The translations under genes were made by a program, and so were the position numbers. Below are positions 1 through 9,913 of a stretch of DNA of 64,000 nucleotides, in pieces. Source of the DNA: Enterobacter sp. Cy-643 (GTDB taxonomy: Bacteria; Pseudomonadota; Gammaproteobacteria; Enterobacterales; Enterobacteriaceae); contig NZ_VWWV01000001.1 of NCBI RefSeq assembly GCF_011752815.1, positions 372,001-436,000 of the forward strand. The letters are read 5' to 3'. Position 1 is the first letter of the stretch. The number at the start of each line of letters is the position of its first letter. The notes beneath the pieces were generated by a model. That model had not been told where the DNA came from. It was given only the letters and a program-made list of their open reading frames with translations, and made no database searches.

Positions 1-72
1 GACGGCGTATTTATGCTGACTAAAGCGCAGCTGATTGACGCTCGCGAGTACTTCAGTATCTACAAAGATTAA
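1..72 (+). CDS. prmB: PrmB, 50S ribosomal protein L3 glutamine methyltransferase (C-terminal end only)
   Basis: The first 24 codons read as the last 23 residues of PrmB plus a TAA stop, ending in FSIYKD as the E. coli enzyme does (FAIYKD). PrmB N5-methylates a glutamine of ribosomal protein L3. The catalytic NPPY motif lies outside the window, so the call rests on the tail sequence and on the position immediately upstream of aroC, which is the E. coli order. A UUCG-loop terminator follows at once. Confidence 0.85.
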   Translation, partial: DGVFMLTKAQLIDAREYFSIYKD

Positions 73-85
73 TTGCCGAACGTAG

Positions 86-107
86 ACGAGCCTTCGGGCT
101 CGTTTTA
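86..107 (+). terminator. Rho-independent terminator after prmB
   Basis: Stem CGAGCC/GGCTCG (87-92 with 97-102) closes a UUCG tetraloop and is followed by TTTT. It lies 14 bases after the prmB stop and separates prmB from aroC. Confidence 0.85.
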
Positions 108-154
108 CTTCCCGCGCACAACACAATAACTAGAACGGTGATTAAGGAGCCGTG

Positions 155-1240
155 ATGGCTGGTAACAGTATTGGACAGGTTTTTCGCGTAACGACATTTG
201 GTGAATCTCACGGCATCGCGCTGGGCTGCATTGTTGACGGCGTTCCGCCGGGCATTCCGCTGACCGAAGCCGACCTGCAGCACGATCTCGATCGTCGCCG
301 CCCGGGCACATCGCGTTACACCACTCAGCGCCGTGAGCCTGACCAGGTTAAAATTCTCTCCGGCGTGTTTGAAGGCGTGACGACCGGTACGAGCATTGGC
401 CTGCTGATTGAAAATACCGATCAGCGTTCCCAGGATTACAGCGCTATCAAAGACGTGTTCCGTCCGGGCCATGCCGATTACACTTACGAACAAAAATACG
501 GCCTGCGCGACTATCGCGGCGGTGGTCGTTCTTCTGCGCGTGAAACGGCTATGCGCGTTGCGGCAGGTGCCATTGCCAAGAAATACCTTGAGCAGAAATT
601 CGGTATTAAAATTCGCGGCTGCCTGACGCAGATGGGCGATATTCCGCTGGAAATCAAAGACTGGGATCAGGTTGAACAGAACCCGTTCTTCTGCCCGGAT
701 CCGGATAAAATCGACGCGCTGGACGAGCTGATGCGAGGCCTGAAAAAAGAGGGCGACTCCATCGGCGCGAAAGTGACCGTTGTGGCTGACAACGTGCCGC
801 CGGGCCTTGGCGAGCCGGTCTTTGACCGCCTGGACGCAGACATTGCCCACGCGCTGATGAGCATCAACGCGGTGAAAGGCGTGGAAATTGGCGAAGGTTT
901 CGGCGTAGTAAACCTGCGCGGTAGCCAGAACCGGGACGAAATCACCCAACAGGGCTTCCAGAGCAACCATGCGGGCGGCATTCTGGGCGGCATCAGCAGC
1001 GGCCAGCAGATTGTGGCCAACATGGCCCTGAAACCAACGTCCAGCATTACCGTGCCGGGCAAAACCATTAATCGCGAAGGCGAAGAAGTGGAGATGATTA
1101 CCCGCGGGCGTCACGATCCGTGCGTCGGGATCCGCGCCGTGCCGATCGCGGAAGCAATGCTGGCTATCGTGCTGATGGATCACCTGCTACGGCAGCGTGC
1201 TCAGAACGCTGACGTTTCTTCCCCGCTGCCTCGCTGGTAA
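155..1240 (+). CDS. aroC: Chorismate synthase
   Basis: AroC converts 5-enolpyruvylshikimate 3-phosphate to chorismate using reduced FMN, the last shared step of aromatic amino-acid, folate, ubiquinone and enterobactin synthesis. The 361-residue product has the family's GESHG motif at residues 16-20, the [10 protein letters not shown] loop near 125 and the C-terminal RGRHDPC segment. The ATG at 155 is preferred over the in-frame GTG at 152: it gives the E. coli length and sits five bases after AAGGAG. mepA follows after four bases, so the two are probably cotranscribed. Confidence 0.98.
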   Translation: MAGNSIGQVFRVTTFGESHGIALGCIVDGVPPGIPLTEADLQHDLDRRRPGTSRYTTQRREPDQVKILSGVFEGVTTGTSIGLLIENTDQRSQDYSAIKDVFRPGHADYTYEQKYGLRDYRGGGRSSARETAMRVAAGAIAKKYLEQKFGIKIRGCLTQMGDIPLEIKDWDQVEQNPFFCPDPDKIDALDELMRGLKKEGDSIGAKVTVVADNVPPGLGEPVFDRLDADIAHALMSINAVKGVEIGEGFGVVNLRGSQNRDEITQQGFQSNHAGGILGGISSGQQIVANMALKPTSSITVPGKTINREGEEVEMITRGRHDPCVGIRAVPIAEAMLAIVLMDHLLRQRAQNADVSSPLPRW

Positions 1241-1244
1241 GACG

Positions 1245-2069
1245 ATGAACAAACTCCTGATCGGGATGCTGGCGCTGGCCGCCAGCGCTCAGGCTTTAGC
1301 GGCCACGCCGTGGCAAAAAATCGACCACCCGATCGCCGGTAGCGCGCAGTCTATTGGCGCGTTTTCCAACGGCTGTATCGTGGGGGCTCACGCGTTGCCG
1401 CTTGAGGATGCCCGCTACCAGGTGATGCGCCCGGATCAGCGTCGCTACTTTGGTCATCCCGATCTGGTGATGTTTATTCAGCGCCTGAGTAATCAGGTCA
1501 ATCAGCTCGGCCTGGGCACGGTATTGATTGGCGACATGGGCATGGCGGCAGGCGGGCGTTTTAGCTCAGGCCACGCCAGCCACCAGACCGGGCTTGATGT
1601 TGATATCTTCCTGCAGCTGCCGAAAACTCGCTGGACGTCAGCACAATTGTTGCGTCCTCAGGCGCTGGATTTAGTCGCTGCAGACGGCAAGCGCGTGGTG
1701 CCTTCGCTGTGGAAACCGGAAATCGACAGCCTGATTAAGCTCGCGGCTAAAGATAACGAGGTGACGCGTATCTTCGTAAACCCGGCGATTAAACAGCGGC
1801 TTTGCGAAGATGCTGGCGCCGATCGCGACTGGCTGCGTAAGGTGCGTCCGTGGTTTGCTCACCGCGCCCACATGCACGTTCGCCTGCGCTGCCCGGCTAA
1901 CAGCCTCGAGTGTGAAGATCAGCCGCTGCCTCCTCCGGGAGACGGCTGTGGTGCCGAGCTGCAAAGCTGGTTCGCGCCGCCTGCGCCGGGCAGCACGCCA
2001 CCGAAAAAGACAACGCCACCGCCTTTACCCGCCTCCTGTCAGGCATTACTGGATGAGCACGTTCTCTAA
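1245..2069 (+). CDS. mepA: MepA, murein DD-endopeptidase
   Basis: A periplasmic LAS-family metallopeptidase that cuts the D-Ala-meso-DAP cross-bridges of peptidoglycan. The 274-residue protein opens with a signal peptide ending in ALA-A near residue 19. It carries the zinc-binding motifs [13 protein letters not shown] and HRAHMHVR, then a cysteine-containing proline-rich C-terminus typical of the family. The start at ATG 1245 gives exactly the E. coli length; an upstream in-frame start at 1197 would read through the end of aroC and spoil the signal peptide. Confidence 0.97.
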   Translation: MNKLLIGMLALAASAQALAATPWQKIDHPIAGSAQSIGAFSNGCIVGAHALPLEDARYQVMRPDQRRYFGHPDLVMFIQRLSNQVNQLGLGTVLIGDMGMAAGGRFSSGHASHQTGLDVDIFLQLPKTRWTSAQLLRPQALDLVAADGKRVVPSLWKPEIDSLIKLAAKDNEVTRIFVNPAIKQRLCEDAGADRDWLRKVRPWFAHRAHMHVRLRCPANSLECEDQPLPPPGDGCGAELQSWFAPPAPGSTPPKKTTPPPLPASCQALLDEHVL

Positions 2070-2080
2070 CGGATAAGTTA

Positions 2081-2878
2081 ATGGAATGGTTTATGGTTTC
2101 CCCGCTGCTGCTGGTGGCGCTGTTTTTTGTCGCCATGCTGGCCGGGTTTATTGATGCCCTTGCGGGCGGCGGTGGGTTACTGACGGTCCCTGCTTTGCTG
2201 GCGGTAGGCATGTCTCCTGCTCAGGCCCTGGCAACCAACAAGCTCCAGGCCTGCGGCGGCTCGGTTTCAGCCTCGCTCTATTTCATCCGCCGGAAGGTGG
2301 TCAGCCTTGCCGATCAGAAGCTCAATATTCTGATGACCTTTATCGGCTCCACCTGCGGCGCATTGCTGGTGCAGCACGTGAAGTCCGATATTTTGCGCCA
2401 GATCCTGCCGCTGCTGATTATCGGCATCGGGCTCTATTTCCTGCTGATGCCAAAGCTCGGGGAAGAAGACCGGCAGCGCCGCCTGCACGGTTTGCCGTTC
2501 GCGTTAATTGCCGGGGGCTGCGTCGGTTTTTATGATGGCTTCTTTGGCCCCGGCGCCGGGTCGTTTTACGCGCTGGCCTTTGTGACGCTTTGCGGCTTCA
2601 ACCTCGCCAAATCCACCGCCCACGCGAAAGTCCTGAACGCTACCTCTAACCTTGGCGGGCTGCTGCTGTTTATCATCGGCGGCAAGGTGATTTGGGGCAC
2701 CGGCTTTGTGATGATGGCCGGGCAATTTTTAGGGGCAAGGGTGGGTTCGCGCCTCGTCTTAAGTAAAGGGCAGCAGCTGATTCGCCCAATGATTGTCGTT
2801 GTTTCGGCGGTAATGAGCGCCAGGCTGCTGTATGACAGCCACGGACCGGAAATTCTCCATTGGTTAGGGATAGCCTGA
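2081..2878 (+). CDS. yfcA: YfcA, TSUP-family inner-membrane permease
   Basis: A 265-residue TauE/SafE (TSUP) membrane protein with about eight hydrophobic segments and the conserved GFIDALAGGGG and ATNKLQACGGS motifs near the N-terminus. Family members move sulfonates, sulfite or other small anions; the substrate of YfcA is not established here. It lies 11 bases after mepA and one base before the epmC start, which points to one transcript. The chosen ATG is four residues shorter than the E. coli form, which I take as normal variation. Confidence 0.93.
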   Translation: MEWFMVSPLLLVALFFVAMLAGFIDALAGGGGLLTVPALLAVGMSPAQALATNKLQACGGSVSASLYFIRRKVVSLADQKLNILMTFIGSTCGALLVQHVKSDILRQILPLLIIGIGLYFLLMPKLGEEDRQRRLHGLPFALIAGGCVGFYDGFFGPGAGSFYALAFVTLCGFNLAKSTAHAKVLNATSNLGGLLLFIIGGKVIWGTGFVMMAGQFLGARVGSRLVLSKGQQLIRPMIVVVSAVMSARLLYDSHGPEILHWLGIA

Positions 2879-2879
2879 A

Positions 2880-3443
2880 ATGAATGATGTCACCATGAGC
2901 AAACAACACCATTACCAGGAACTGATTGACGTGTTCGATAGCTGCTTCCTGGCAGAGTTTAATACCCGCTTGATCAAGGGCGATGACGAGCCTGTCTATC
3001 TGCCTGCGGATGACGAATTGCCGTATAACCGCATCGTCTTTGCGCACGGCTATTACGCCAGCGGAATGCATGAAATCTCCCACTGGTGCGTGGCGGGCGC
3101 AGAGCGCCGTAAGCTGGTGGACTTCGGTTACTGGTATTGTCCGGACGGGCGAGACGCCGAAACCCAGGGCAAGTTCGAAGATGTGGAAGTGAAGCCGCAG
3201 GCGCTGGAGTGGATGCTCAGCACCGCCGCAGGCTTCCCGTTTAACGTCAGCTGCGACAACCTGAGCGGCGATTTTGAGCCTGACCGCATTGCGTTTCAGC
3301 GCCGGGTTCATGCCCAGGTTATGACTTATCTGAAAGACGGGATCCCGGAGCGCCCGGCGCGTTTGATTGACGCGCTAAGGGCGTATTATGGCACCCCTGC
3401 GCTCGAAGCCGGGCAGTTTGCCTGGCCAGAAGACCTAAACTAA
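2880..3443 (+). CDS. epmC: EpmC (YfcM), elongation factor P hydroxylase
   Basis: EpmC hydroxylates the beta-lysylated lysine of elongation factor P, the last step of EF-P modification. The protein keeps the family's HEISHWC iron-site motif near residue 62 and the VDFGYWYCPDGRD segment. Two starts are possible. ATG 2880 (187 aa) has an AGGGA sequence nine bases upstream; ATG 2895 (182 aa) matches the E. coli N-terminus and length but has no visible ribosome site. The upstream start is listed for its ribosome site, but the shorter form may be the real one. Confidence 0.93.
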   Translation: MNDVTMSKQHHYQELIDVFDSCFLAEFNTRLIKGDDEPVYLPADDELPYNRIVFAHGYYASGMHEISHWCVAGAERRKLVDFGYWYCPDGRDAETQGKFEDVEVKPQALEWMLSTAAGFPFNVSCDNLSGDFEPDRIAFQRRVHAQVMTYLKDGIPERPARLIDALRAYYGTPALEAGQFAWPEDLN

Positions 3444-3470
3444 AAATCACCTGTATGAAGAGGATGTATG

Positions 3471-3746
3471 ATGATCGCGGAATTTGAGTCACGTATTTTG
3501 GCGTTGATTGATGAGATGGTGGAGCACGCCAGTGACGACGACCTGTTTGCCAGCGGTTATCTGCGTGGGCACCTGACTCTGGCGGTAGCCGAACTGGAAA
3601 ACGGCGACGACCATACGCCAGACGCGCTGCATGTGGTGGTGAGCGATAGCCTGCAAAAGGCGATTCAGGCCGGTGAGCTTTCGCCGCGCGACCAGGCGCT
3701 GGTGTTGGGCATGTGGGAAACGCTTTTCGAGAAGGCGAAGTTTTAA
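3471..3746 (+). CDS. yfcL: YfcL family protein, function unknown
   Basis: A small acidic protein of 91 residues nearly collinear with E. coli YfcL (92 aa), with the shared core [21 protein letters not shown] and the C-terminal [10 protein letters not shown] segment. No catalytic motif or membrane segment is visible. Adjacent ATGs occur at 3468 and 3471; the second is better placed, six bases after AAGAGGA. It is the last gene of the aroC-yfcL run and converges on mnmC, with a palindromic repeat directly after its stop. Confidence 0.92.
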   Translation: MIAEFESRILALIDEMVEHASDDDLFASGYLRGHLTLAVAELENGDDHTPDALHVVVSDSLQKAIQAGELSPRDQALVLGMWETLFEKAKF

Positions 3747-3787
3747 CCCTCACCCTAACCCTCTCCCTAAAAGGGAGAGGGGATAAA
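3747..3787. repeat. REP-like palindrome between yfcL and mnmC
   Basis: The unit starts on the base after the yfcL stop: CCCTCACCCTAACC followed by the hairpin CCTCTCCC-loop-GGGAGAGG. The same CCCTCACCC/CCCTCTCCC family recurs at six other places in the window. It lies between convergent genes and could act as a transcript-end hairpin. Confidence 0.85.
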
Positions 3788-3817
3788 AGCGTTACAGAGA
3801 AGCTGATGAGGGGAACA

Positions 3818-5818
3818 TCACTTCACCGCTTTTCCTTTCAATAGCTTTCTTACCCAAAGCCGGTTCGGGTTCAGCGCCGCGAGCGTGACGGCATCCAGCG
3901 GAATTGGTTCTTCACTCATCTGTGCTGCCAGAATCTCAGAAGCCAGCGGCGCGCTACACAGCCCGCGTGAGCCCAATGCACCCAGCATATAAAGATTGCC
4001 GTAAACCGGTGCAGGCTCTGCGTTCTTACGATCCTCCGCAAGCCCGGCGTACTGCTCAAGCGTGGCGTCATAATCTGGCACACTGCCCACCATTGGAAGG
4101 TGGTCGCGTGAAGCGCAGCGCACGCCGCAGCGGGCTTCGTTGGCTGAAACGTCCACTTCTTTTGCCCATTCGGCGTTAGGCAGGCAGTCGAGCAGGCGCT
4201 GGCGATTATGCTGCTGATCTTCTGCATTCCAGGTCATTTCATCCCGGCCACGGTGATAGCTGGCGCCAATACAATGCTGCTGGTTGTGCGGGTTGACCGG
4301 CGTCAGATAGCCGTCGTAGCACAGCACCTGGCGGAGCTGGCTTAATCCCGGCGTGGTAGGAATATGGCTAACCTGGCCGCCGACCGAGTAAACAGGCAGG
4401 TTCTGAGTTTGCGCGAATCGGTTTATTTGATGTCCGTTGGCCAGTACGGCAGCGGCGTGATGGGCCGCGTCCTGCTGAGCAAAATCTATCTGCCAGCCGC
4501 CATTGTCTGCCGTTAGGTTGGTCACCCGGTGACCATAATGAATCCTCAATCCTTGTTGTTCGGCCAGCGCCAGAGCGCCGGCGGTAAGCTGCGCCGGATA
4601 AAGCCAGCCGCCCAGCGGATAGCTAATGCCACCGCACTGCGTGTCCACGCCACAGGTGTCCGCCACCGTTTCAGCATCCACCGCCTTCGCCAGTAAGTCT
4701 GGTAGGTTCAGACCGAGCATCTGTTCGATTTTATGGGCGCTTTTTTCATCCCAGGCGAGCTGGGTTACGCCGCACCAGGCATGATCAAAAGTTACCGGAA
4801 GGGTATCGTACAGTCGGCGCGCGAAGGTGAATGCCGCCGGGAAAAAGGTGGTTAGCGCCGCATCATGCGCGGTGAGCAGCGGGTAAAGTGCGCCCTGACG
4901 GTTGCCGGATGCGCCCTGGGCTGGGGCTTTATCCTCGCAATACAGGGTGACCTTCCAGCCTCGACGCAGCAGCGCCAGGGCGAGCAGGGCGCTGGCAATG
5001 CCGCCGCCAATAATCGCGGCTTCACGTTCACTTGTGCCAGGGCGAGCGTACCAGGGCGTGCGGGCAGGGGTAGCTACGGGGTGTGGTAGCGACCCGACGA
5101 GCATTTCGCGTTTGCGGCCAAACCCTTTGCTGCGTGTCACGGTGAAGCCCGCTTCAATTAACCCACGGCGCACAAAGCCTGCGGAGGTAAAGGTCGCCAG
5201 CGTGCCCCTAGGGCGAGCCATACGAACCATGGCCTGAAAAAGCTGCGGCGTCCACATATCCGGATTTTTAGAGGGCGCAAAGCCATCCAGAAACCAGGCG
5301 TCCACCTGCTGATTAAGGGTGTCATCTAACTGAGATATCAGCTCGTTAATATCGCCAAACCACAGGTCAAGCGTGATGCGGCCATTGTCCAGCAGCAGGC
5401 GGTGGCACCCGGGAATCGGCAGCGGCCACTGTTGCTGAAGCTCGGTGGCAAAACGACTTAGCTCTGGCCAGTGTCGGTGGGCCAGCGACAGATCGGCGGC
5501 GGTCAGGGGGAATTTTTCAAAACTGATAAAATGCAGCCTTTTTAAGCAGGCATCTTCACGTTTCACACAAAATTCATCGAACGCCTGCCATAAAGTCAAA
5601 AAGTTAAGGCCGGTGCCAAATCCACTTTCTGCGACCACAAATAGCGGTCTTTCATGGGTTGCAAAGCGTTCAGGGAGATGGTTTCCGCCGAGGAAGACGT
5701 ATCGCGTCTCTTCCAGTCCGTTATCGTTAGAGAAGTAAACGTCGTCAAAATCTCGGGATACAGGTGTACCTTCTTCGTTAAAACCGAGGTTGGCGGATTG
5801 TATAGGGGAATGTTTCAC
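3818..5818 (-). CDS. mnmC: MnmC, bifunctional tRNA mnm5s2U34 methyltransferase / FAD oxidoreductase
   Basis: MnmC completes 5-methylaminomethyl-2-thiouridine at the tRNA wobble position. The N-terminal half (about residues 1-245) is the SAM-dependent methyltransferase with [11 protein letters not shown]; the C-terminal half opens with the FAD dinucleotide motif [16 protein letters not shown] and removes the carboxymethyl group from cmnm5s2U. A GTG start at 5818 gives 666 residues (E. coli 668) beginning VKHSPIQ. The frame stays open 24 codons further, but that extension does not resemble the family. It is divergent from fabB. Confidence 0.96.
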   Translation of the reverse strand: MKHSPIQSANLGFNEEGTPVSRDFDDVYFSNDNGLEETRYVFLGGNHLPERFATHERPLFVVAESGFGTGLNFLTLWQAFDEFCVKREDACLKRLHFISFEKFPLTAADLSLAHRHWPELSRFATELQQQWPLPIPGCHRLLLDNGRITLDLWFGDINELISQLDDTLNQQVDAWFLDGFAPSKNPDMWTPQLFQAMVRMARPRGTLATFTSAGFVRRGLIEAGFTVTRSKGFGRKREMLVGSLPHPVATPARTPWYARPGTSEREAAIIGGGIASALLALALLRRGWKVTLYCEDKAPAQGASGNRQGALYPLLTAHDAALTTFFPAAFTFARRLYDTLPVTFDHAWCGVTQLAWDEKSAHKIEQMLGLNLPDLLAKAVDAETVADTCGVDTQCGGISYPLGGWLYPAQLTAGALALAEQQGLRIHYGHRVTNLTADNGGWQIDFAQQDAAHHAAAVLANGHQINRFAQTQNLPVYSVGGQVSHIPTTPGLSQLRQVLCYDGYLTPVNPHNQQHCIGASYHRGRDEMTWNAEDQQHNRQRLLDCLPNAEWAKEVDVSANEARCGVRCASRDHLPMVGSVPDYDATLEQYAGLAEDRKNAEPAPVYGNLYMLGALGSRGLCSAPLASEILAAQMSEEPIPLDAVTLAALNPNRLWVRKLLKGKAVK

Positions 5819-5893
5819 GTAAGTTGCTCGTCTGACAGGCAGTGGCACGATCATAACGGTGTGAGCGGAGCGGCGCAAATTTCCGCACAATTT

Positions 5894-5910
5894 GGCTGAT
5901 CGGACTTGTT
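5894..5910 (+). promoter_or_regulatory. FadR-type operator upstream of fabB
   Basis: GGCTGATCGGACTTGTT agrees with the FadR consensus AACTGGTCNGACNTGTT at most conserved positions. E. coli fabB is activated by FadR from the same place, just upstream of the FabR box, which supports the call. Confidence 0.7.
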
Positions 5911-5934
5911 CGGCTTACAACTGTACGCTATTGT
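5906..5934 (+). promoter_or_regulatory. fabB promoter with internal FabR palindrome
   Basis: A possible -35 TTGTTC (5906-5911) and -10 TATTGT (5929-5934) are 17 bases apart. Between them lies GGCTTACAACTGTACGCT (5912-5929), which matches the FabR palindrome AGCGTACA-NN-TGTACGCT except at two positions. This arrangement would let FabR block RNA polymerase and couple fabB expression to the unsaturated acyl supply, as known in E. coli. Confidence 0.65.
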
Positions 5935-5976
5935 GCGACACGAAATCCTACATAGTGCAGTGAACGAGGTATTTGA

Positions 5977-7194
5977 ATGAAACGTGCAGTGATTACTGGC
6001 CTGGGCATTGTTTCCAGCATTGGTAATAACCAGCAGGAAGTCCTGGCATCTCTGCGAGAAGGACGCTCAGGGATCACTTTCTCGGAAGAGTTTAAAGACG
6101 CGGGAATGCGTAGCCACATCTGGGGTAACGTCAAGCTGGATACCACCGGTTTGATTGACCGTAAAGTGGTTCGTTTCATGAACGATGCCTCTATCTATGC
6201 CTATCTCTCCATGCGTGAAGCGATTGCCGATGCAGGCCTGAGCGAAGAGGTTTACCAGAACAACCCACGCGTTGGTCTGATTGCCGGTTCCGGCGGCTCT
6301 TCTAAAGCGCAGGTCTTTGGTGCTGACGCCATGCGTAGCCCGCGCGGCCTGAAAGCCGTGGGTCCTTACGTAGTGACCAAAGCCATGGGCTCTGCGGTTT
6401 CCGCTTGCCTGGCAACGCCGTTCAAAATTCATGGGGTGAACTACTCCATCAGCTCCGCCTGTGCAACTTCCGCCCACTGTATCGGTAACGCGGTAGAGCA
6501 GATTCAGCTCGGTAAACAAGACATCGTCTTTGCCGGCGGCGGCGAAGAGCTGGGCTGGGAAATGGCGTGTGAGTTCGATGCAATGGGCGCGCTGTCCACC
6601 AAGTACAACGAAACGCCAGAAAAAGCTTCCCGTACCTATGACGCGCACCGTGACGGCTTCGTCATCGCGGGCGGCGGCGGTATGGTCGTGGTTGAAGAAC
6701 TGGAGCACGCGCTGGCTCGTGGCGCACACATCTACGCTGAAATCGTTGGCTACGGCGCAACGTCTGACGGCGCAGACATGGTTGCCCCATCCGGTGAAGG
6801 TGCGGTGCGGTGCATGAAGATGGCGATGCACGGCGTTGATACCCCAATCGACTACCTGAACTCCCACGGTACTTCTACTCCGGTAGGCGACGTGAAAGAG
6901 CTGGGTGCGATTCGTGAAGTATTCGCTGACAACAGCCCGGCTATTTCCGCGACTAAAGCCATGACCGGCCACTCTCTGGGCGCCGCGGGCGTACAGGAAG
7001 CCATCTACTCTCTGCTGATGCTGGAACACGGTTTTATCGCGCCAAGCATTAACGTGGAAGAGCTCGACGAACAGGCTGCCGGCCTGAACATCGTCACTAA
7101 AGCGACGGATGCAGCGCTGACCACCGTGATGTCCAACAGCTTCGGCTTCGGCGGCACTAACGCCACGCTGGTGATGCGTAAGCTCAAAGCTTAA
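5977..7194 (+). CDS. fabB: Beta-ketoacyl-ACP synthase I
   Basis: FabB condenses malonyl-ACP with acyl-ACP and is required for unsaturated fatty acids because it extends cis-3-decenoyl-ACP. The 405-residue sequence carries the Cys-His-His triad: C162 in SSACATSAH, a His in [10 protein letters not shown] near 297 and a His in GHSLGAAG near 332. It is one residue shorter than E. coli FabB, in the GSGGSSKAQ loop. Expression is predicted to respond to FadR and FabR through the boxes upstream, and a strong terminator follows. Confidence 0.98.
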   Translation: MKRAVITGLGIVSSIGNNQQEVLASLREGRSGITFSEEFKDAGMRSHIWGNVKLDTTGLIDRKVVRFMNDASIYAYLSMREAIADAGLSEEVYQNNPRVGLIAGSGGSSKAQVFGADAMRSPRGLKAVGPYVVTKAMGSAVSACLATPFKIHGVNYSISSACATSAHCIGNAVEQIQLGKQDIVFAGGGEELGWEMACEFDAMGALSTKYNETPEKASRTYDAHRDGFVIAGGGGMVVVEELEHALARGAHIYAEIVGYGATSDGADMVAPSGEGAVRCMKMAMHGVDTPIDYLNSHGTSTPVGDVKELGAIREVFADNSPAISATKAMTGHSLGAAGVQEAIYSLLMLEHGFIAPSINVEELDEQAAGLNIVTKATDAALTTVMSNSFGFGGTNATLVMRKLKA

Positions 7195-7211
7195 GCGACA
7201 GAATGATTCAG

Positions 7212-7242
7212 AATGGGGCTCCTGCGGGGGCCCCATTTTTTT
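7212..7242 (+). terminator. Rho-independent terminator of fabB
   Basis: Stem AATGGGGC/GCCCCATT (7212-7219 with 7230-7237) is followed by a run of T residues, 18 bases after the fabB stop. Confidence 0.92.
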
Positions 7243-7257
7243 GCCCATCGCTTAGCA

Positions 7258-7317
7258 TTGACAGCCGGTCAAGCGAAAGGCACTATGCCTTCCCCTCCAT
7301 TATCATTATTGATAATG
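7258..7317 (+). promoter_or_regulatory. Candidate yfcJ promoter with downstream AT-rich palindrome
   Basis: A consensus TTGACA (7258-7263) is followed after 17 bases by CACTAT (7281-7286), a weak -10. Just after the expected start lies the perfect palindrome CATTATCATTATTGATAATG (7298-7317), built of GATAAT-like hexamers and so resembling a Fur-type site, although the hexamer arrangement differs from the classical 19-bp Fur box. The rest of the 225-base fabB-yfcJ gap shows no gene. Confidence 0.4.
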
Positions 7318-7419
7318 CGTAAGCGTTTAACGTTAACCAACGCACCCTGTCATCTGAACGCTCAGAGGCAAGGGCGCGGGGTAACTTGCGCCTTGCTCTG
7401 AATTTATGGAGTAAGCAGT

Positions 7420-8601
7420 ATGCCTGCAGTACCTGATTCCACTCTTAAAACGTCGAAATCGGCAAATACATCGCTTTTCAGAATTACCTTTGCGGTCTTT
7501 CTTACCTATATGACGGTTGGCCTGCCGCTGCCCGTTATCCCGCTTTTTGTTCATCAGCAGCTGGGTTACGGCAACATGATGGTTGGCGTGGCGGTGGGCA
7601 TTCAGTTTCTCGCCACCGTATTGACCCGGGGTTACGCGGGGCGACTCGCCGACCAGATGGGGGCTAAACGCTCCGTCCTGCAAGGGATGTTTGCCTGCGG
7701 ACTGGCGGGCGCTGCCTACCTGCTCGCCGCGCTATTGCCGGTAGAGCCAGCGGTGAAGTTTGCCTTGCTGATTGTCGGGCGGCTGATCCTTGGTTTTGGC
7801 GAAAGCCAGCTGCTGACCGGTAACCTGACCTGGGGACTGGGGCTGGTTGGTCCGGGTCGCTCGGGCAAAGTGATGTCCTGGAACGGGATGGCGATTTATG
7901 GCGCGCTGGCTGCCGGTGCACCGCTGGGGCTGATGCTTAACAGCCAGTGGGGGTTTGTGGCGCTGGGTGTGACAACCATCGCTTTGCCGCTGATTGGGCT
8001 GCTGTTTAACGGCACCGTGAAGCCAGTTCCGGCCCATAAAGGCGAGCGGCCTTCGCTGCTTACCGTCATCGGGCTTATCTGGCAGCCGGGGCTGGGGCTG
8101 GCGCTGCAGGGCGTCGGTTTTGCCGTGATCGGCACCTTTGTTTCGCTCTATTTTGCCGCAAACGGCTGGGCCCATGCAGGCTTCACGTTGACGGCTTTTG
8201 GCGGCGCTTTTGTACTGGTGCGCGTGCTGTTTGGCTGGATGCCCGATCGCTACGGCGGCGTGCGCGTGGCGCTGTTTTCCCTTGCGGTTGAAACCGTGGG
8301 TTTGCTGCTGCTTTGGCACGCGCCTGGAGCCTGGACCGCGCTGCTGGGTGCGGCGCTCACCGGCTGCGGTTGTTCGCTTATATTCCCCGCGCTTGGCGTG
8401 GAAGTGGTTAAGCGTGTTCCGCCTCAGGTGCGCGGCACGGCGCTGGGCGGCTATGCTGCTTTCCAGGATATTTCATACGGTGTCACCGGGCCGCTGACCG
8501 GAATTCTGGCAACGTCTATGGGCTATTCGTCGGTGTTTATGGCCGGGGCCGTTTCTGCGGTGCTGGGGATTGCCGTGACGCTGGTGGCGTTCAGGAAGTA
8601 G
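7420..8601 (+). CDS. yfcJ: YfcJ, major facilitator superfamily transporter
   Basis: A 393-residue MFS protein with about twelve hydrophobic segments and the family motif [15 protein letters not shown] in the loop between helices 2 and 3. It matches E. coli YfcJ along its whole length and has the same position next to fabB. The substrate is unknown; the YfcJ/YhhS group is usually annotated as drug or arabinose exporters. An ATG with GGAG upstream marks the start. The gene converges on flk with a REP-like palindrome between them. Confidence 0.93.
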   Translation: MPAVPDSTLKTSKSANTSLFRITFAVFLTYMTVGLPLPVIPLFVHQQLGYGNMMVGVAVGIQFLATVLTRGYAGRLADQMGAKRSVLQGMFACGLAGAAYLLAALLPVEPAVKFALLIVGRLILGFGESQLLTGNLTWGLGLVGPGRSGKVMSWNGMAIYGALAAGAPLGLMLNSQWGFVALGVTTIALPLIGLLFNGTVKPVPAHKGERPSLLTVIGLIWQPGLGLALQGVGFAVIGTFVSLYFAANGWAHAGFTLTAFGGAFVLVRVLFGWMPDRYGGVRVALFSLAVETVGLLLLWHAPGAWTALLGAALTGCGCSLIFPALGVEVVKRVPPQVRGTALGGYAAFQDISYGVTGPLTGILATSMGYSSVFMAGAVSAVLGIAVTLVAFRK

Positions 8602-8623
8602 GTTTGCTTGTTGCCCGTTTTTT

Positions 8624-8655
8624 CCCTCTCCTTTTGGGAGAGGGTTGGGGTGAGG
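8624..8655. repeat. REP-like palindrome between yfcJ and flk
   Basis: CCCTCTCC-TTTT-GGGAGAGGG followed by TTGGGGTGAGG. This is the same family as the repeat at 3747, in the opposite orientation, and ends two bases before the flk stop codon. It lies between convergent genes. Confidence 0.85.
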
Positions 8656-8657
8656 TA

Positions 8658-9662
8658 CTAGATCACCAGCCAGAGCAAAATCATCACCACGACCAGCGCG
8701 ATCAACGCCAGACCAGGCCTCGCGCTCAGCGCCTTTATCGGCTCGATAATTGCGCTAAACATCGGGTTGTAGATCGGCTTAATATCACGCACTTCAATCG
8801 TAGCTGGATGGCGCTCGGCACGTTTTAAAAACACCTGATTGAGAATGTCCTGTACCTGCGCGGTCGTCAGTACCGTTTGCGGCGTGGCCTGGAAGCGCTG
8901 CTGGCTGTAATCCACCATCTCTTTCCACTCCTGCGGCTCAAGCGGCTGCTTTAGGGCCGCCTGCACGCTGTGCAAAGTAGGCGCAGACTGCTGGCTCAGC
9001 GTTTGCCTTGCCTGGAGCCAGGTTGTCAGCAAAGCAAAGTGCTTAGCCGGAATGAGTTCACCGGTTTTCACGCCGGACAGCTCCAGCATTGACTGCCAGA
9101 TTTGTTTGCCGGACTCGCCCGTTGCCGCGGCGAGTTTGGTGACAAGCTGATTCAGGCTGTTGTGCTCGGCGGGGAGCAGCGGGCGGTCGGTGGCCGGGCG
9201 CTGCTGCGGCTGAGGAATGGCGAGCTGGTTGTTTTGCAGCAGCGTCAGCACGGTTTTGAGCTGGTCCGGCGTGAGCTGGCTCAGCGCCGTCTGGCCAAAC
9301 TGCTGGCGGATAAAGTCGCTCACCGCCTGGCGGTTATTGCCCTGGGGCAGCAAATCGCTCAGTTGCTGAATGATCTGACGCGTTGCCAGCGTGGTTTGCG
9401 CGCTGGTCAGACGCTGATTCAGGTTTTGCTCAGCGGCGGGGAAATGCCGGGACAGCAGCGGCGTCTCGCTTTTGAGTCCCAGATCGTGCTTAAGGCCCGC
9501 CCACACTTCAGCGCTCTGCTGTTGACTAAGCGCAATGATCCGGGTGATCAGGCGCTCCAGCACGGTACGTTGCTGGCTGGAAAGCGGCTGTTCGCCGGCG
9601 GCAGAAGGTGCGGAGGGAGGTTCCCCCGGAGGACGCGGCGTGGCGCCCTGAATGGGTTGCAT
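8658..9662 (-). CDS. flk: Flk, flagellar hook/ring assembly regulator
   Basis: Flk is a membrane-anchored checkpoint protein of flagellar assembly that prevents premature export-specificity switching. The 334-residue protein has a proline-rich N-terminus, a long glutamine- and leucine-rich soluble part with the conserved PQPQQRPATDRPLLPAEHN segment, and a single C-terminal hydrophobic anchor (LALIALVVVMILLWLV). That layout matches E. coli Flk (331 aa). The gene is divergent from pdxB, as in E. coli, here with an ERIC element in the gap. Confidence 0.94.
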   Translation of the reverse strand: MQPIQGATPRPPGEPPSAPSAAGEQPLSSQQRTVLERLITRIIALSQQQSAEVWAGLKHDLGLKSETPLLSRHFPAAEQNLNQRLTSAQTTLATRQIIQQLSDLLPQGNNRQAVSDFIRQQFGQTALSQLTPDQLKTVLTLLQNNQLAIPQPQQRPATDRPLLPAEHNSLNQLVTKLAAATGESGKQIWQSMLELSGVKTGELIPAKHFALLTTWLQARQTLSQQSAPTLHSVQAALKQPLEPQEWKEMVDYSQQRFQATPQTVLTTAQVQDILNQVFLKRAERHPATIEVRDIKPIYNPMFSAIIEPIKALSARPGLALIALVVVMILLWLVI

Positions 9663-9721
9663 TATAGTAAAATCCTTAGGCTCGCCTTAAACACGGCAAA
9701 ACATATAACAAATATGCTCTA

Positions 9722-9835
9722 GATAATTCGAGTTGCAGGCAGAGGGCAAGACCGTGAGTCCTCAGGAGCATAGCTAACTATGTGACTGGGGTGAACGGGT
9801 GCAGCCAACGCGCCTGCAGCTTGAAGTATGACGAG
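9722..9835. repeat. ERIC element between flk and pdxB
   Basis: About 114 bases matching the enterobacterial repetitive intergenic consensus: ATTCGAGTTGCAGG at the left end, GTGACTGGGGTGAACG in the middle and CTGCAGCTTGAAGTATGAC at the right. The outer arms are reverse complements with few mismatches. It fills most of the flk-pdxB divergent gap and probably lies in one of the two 5' leaders. Confidence 0.9.
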
Positions 9836-9913
9836 CATAGTTCGTTATGCCCGGACGTCAGATTATGGCACACTATCCGGCCTTATCTCGACGATTAACA
9901 GACAGGTACTCAG

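Noticed and set aside
53-1183. A 376-codon open frame on the minus strand opposite aroC
   Set aside because: aroC on the plus strand is unmistakable. The antisense product is rich in His, Ala and Arg and resembles no family; it is an effect of codon usage.
6067-7248. A 393-codon minus-strand frame opposite fabB
   Set aside because: It is the shadow of fabB, which has the full catalytic triad; no ribosome site or domain is seen in the antisense frame.
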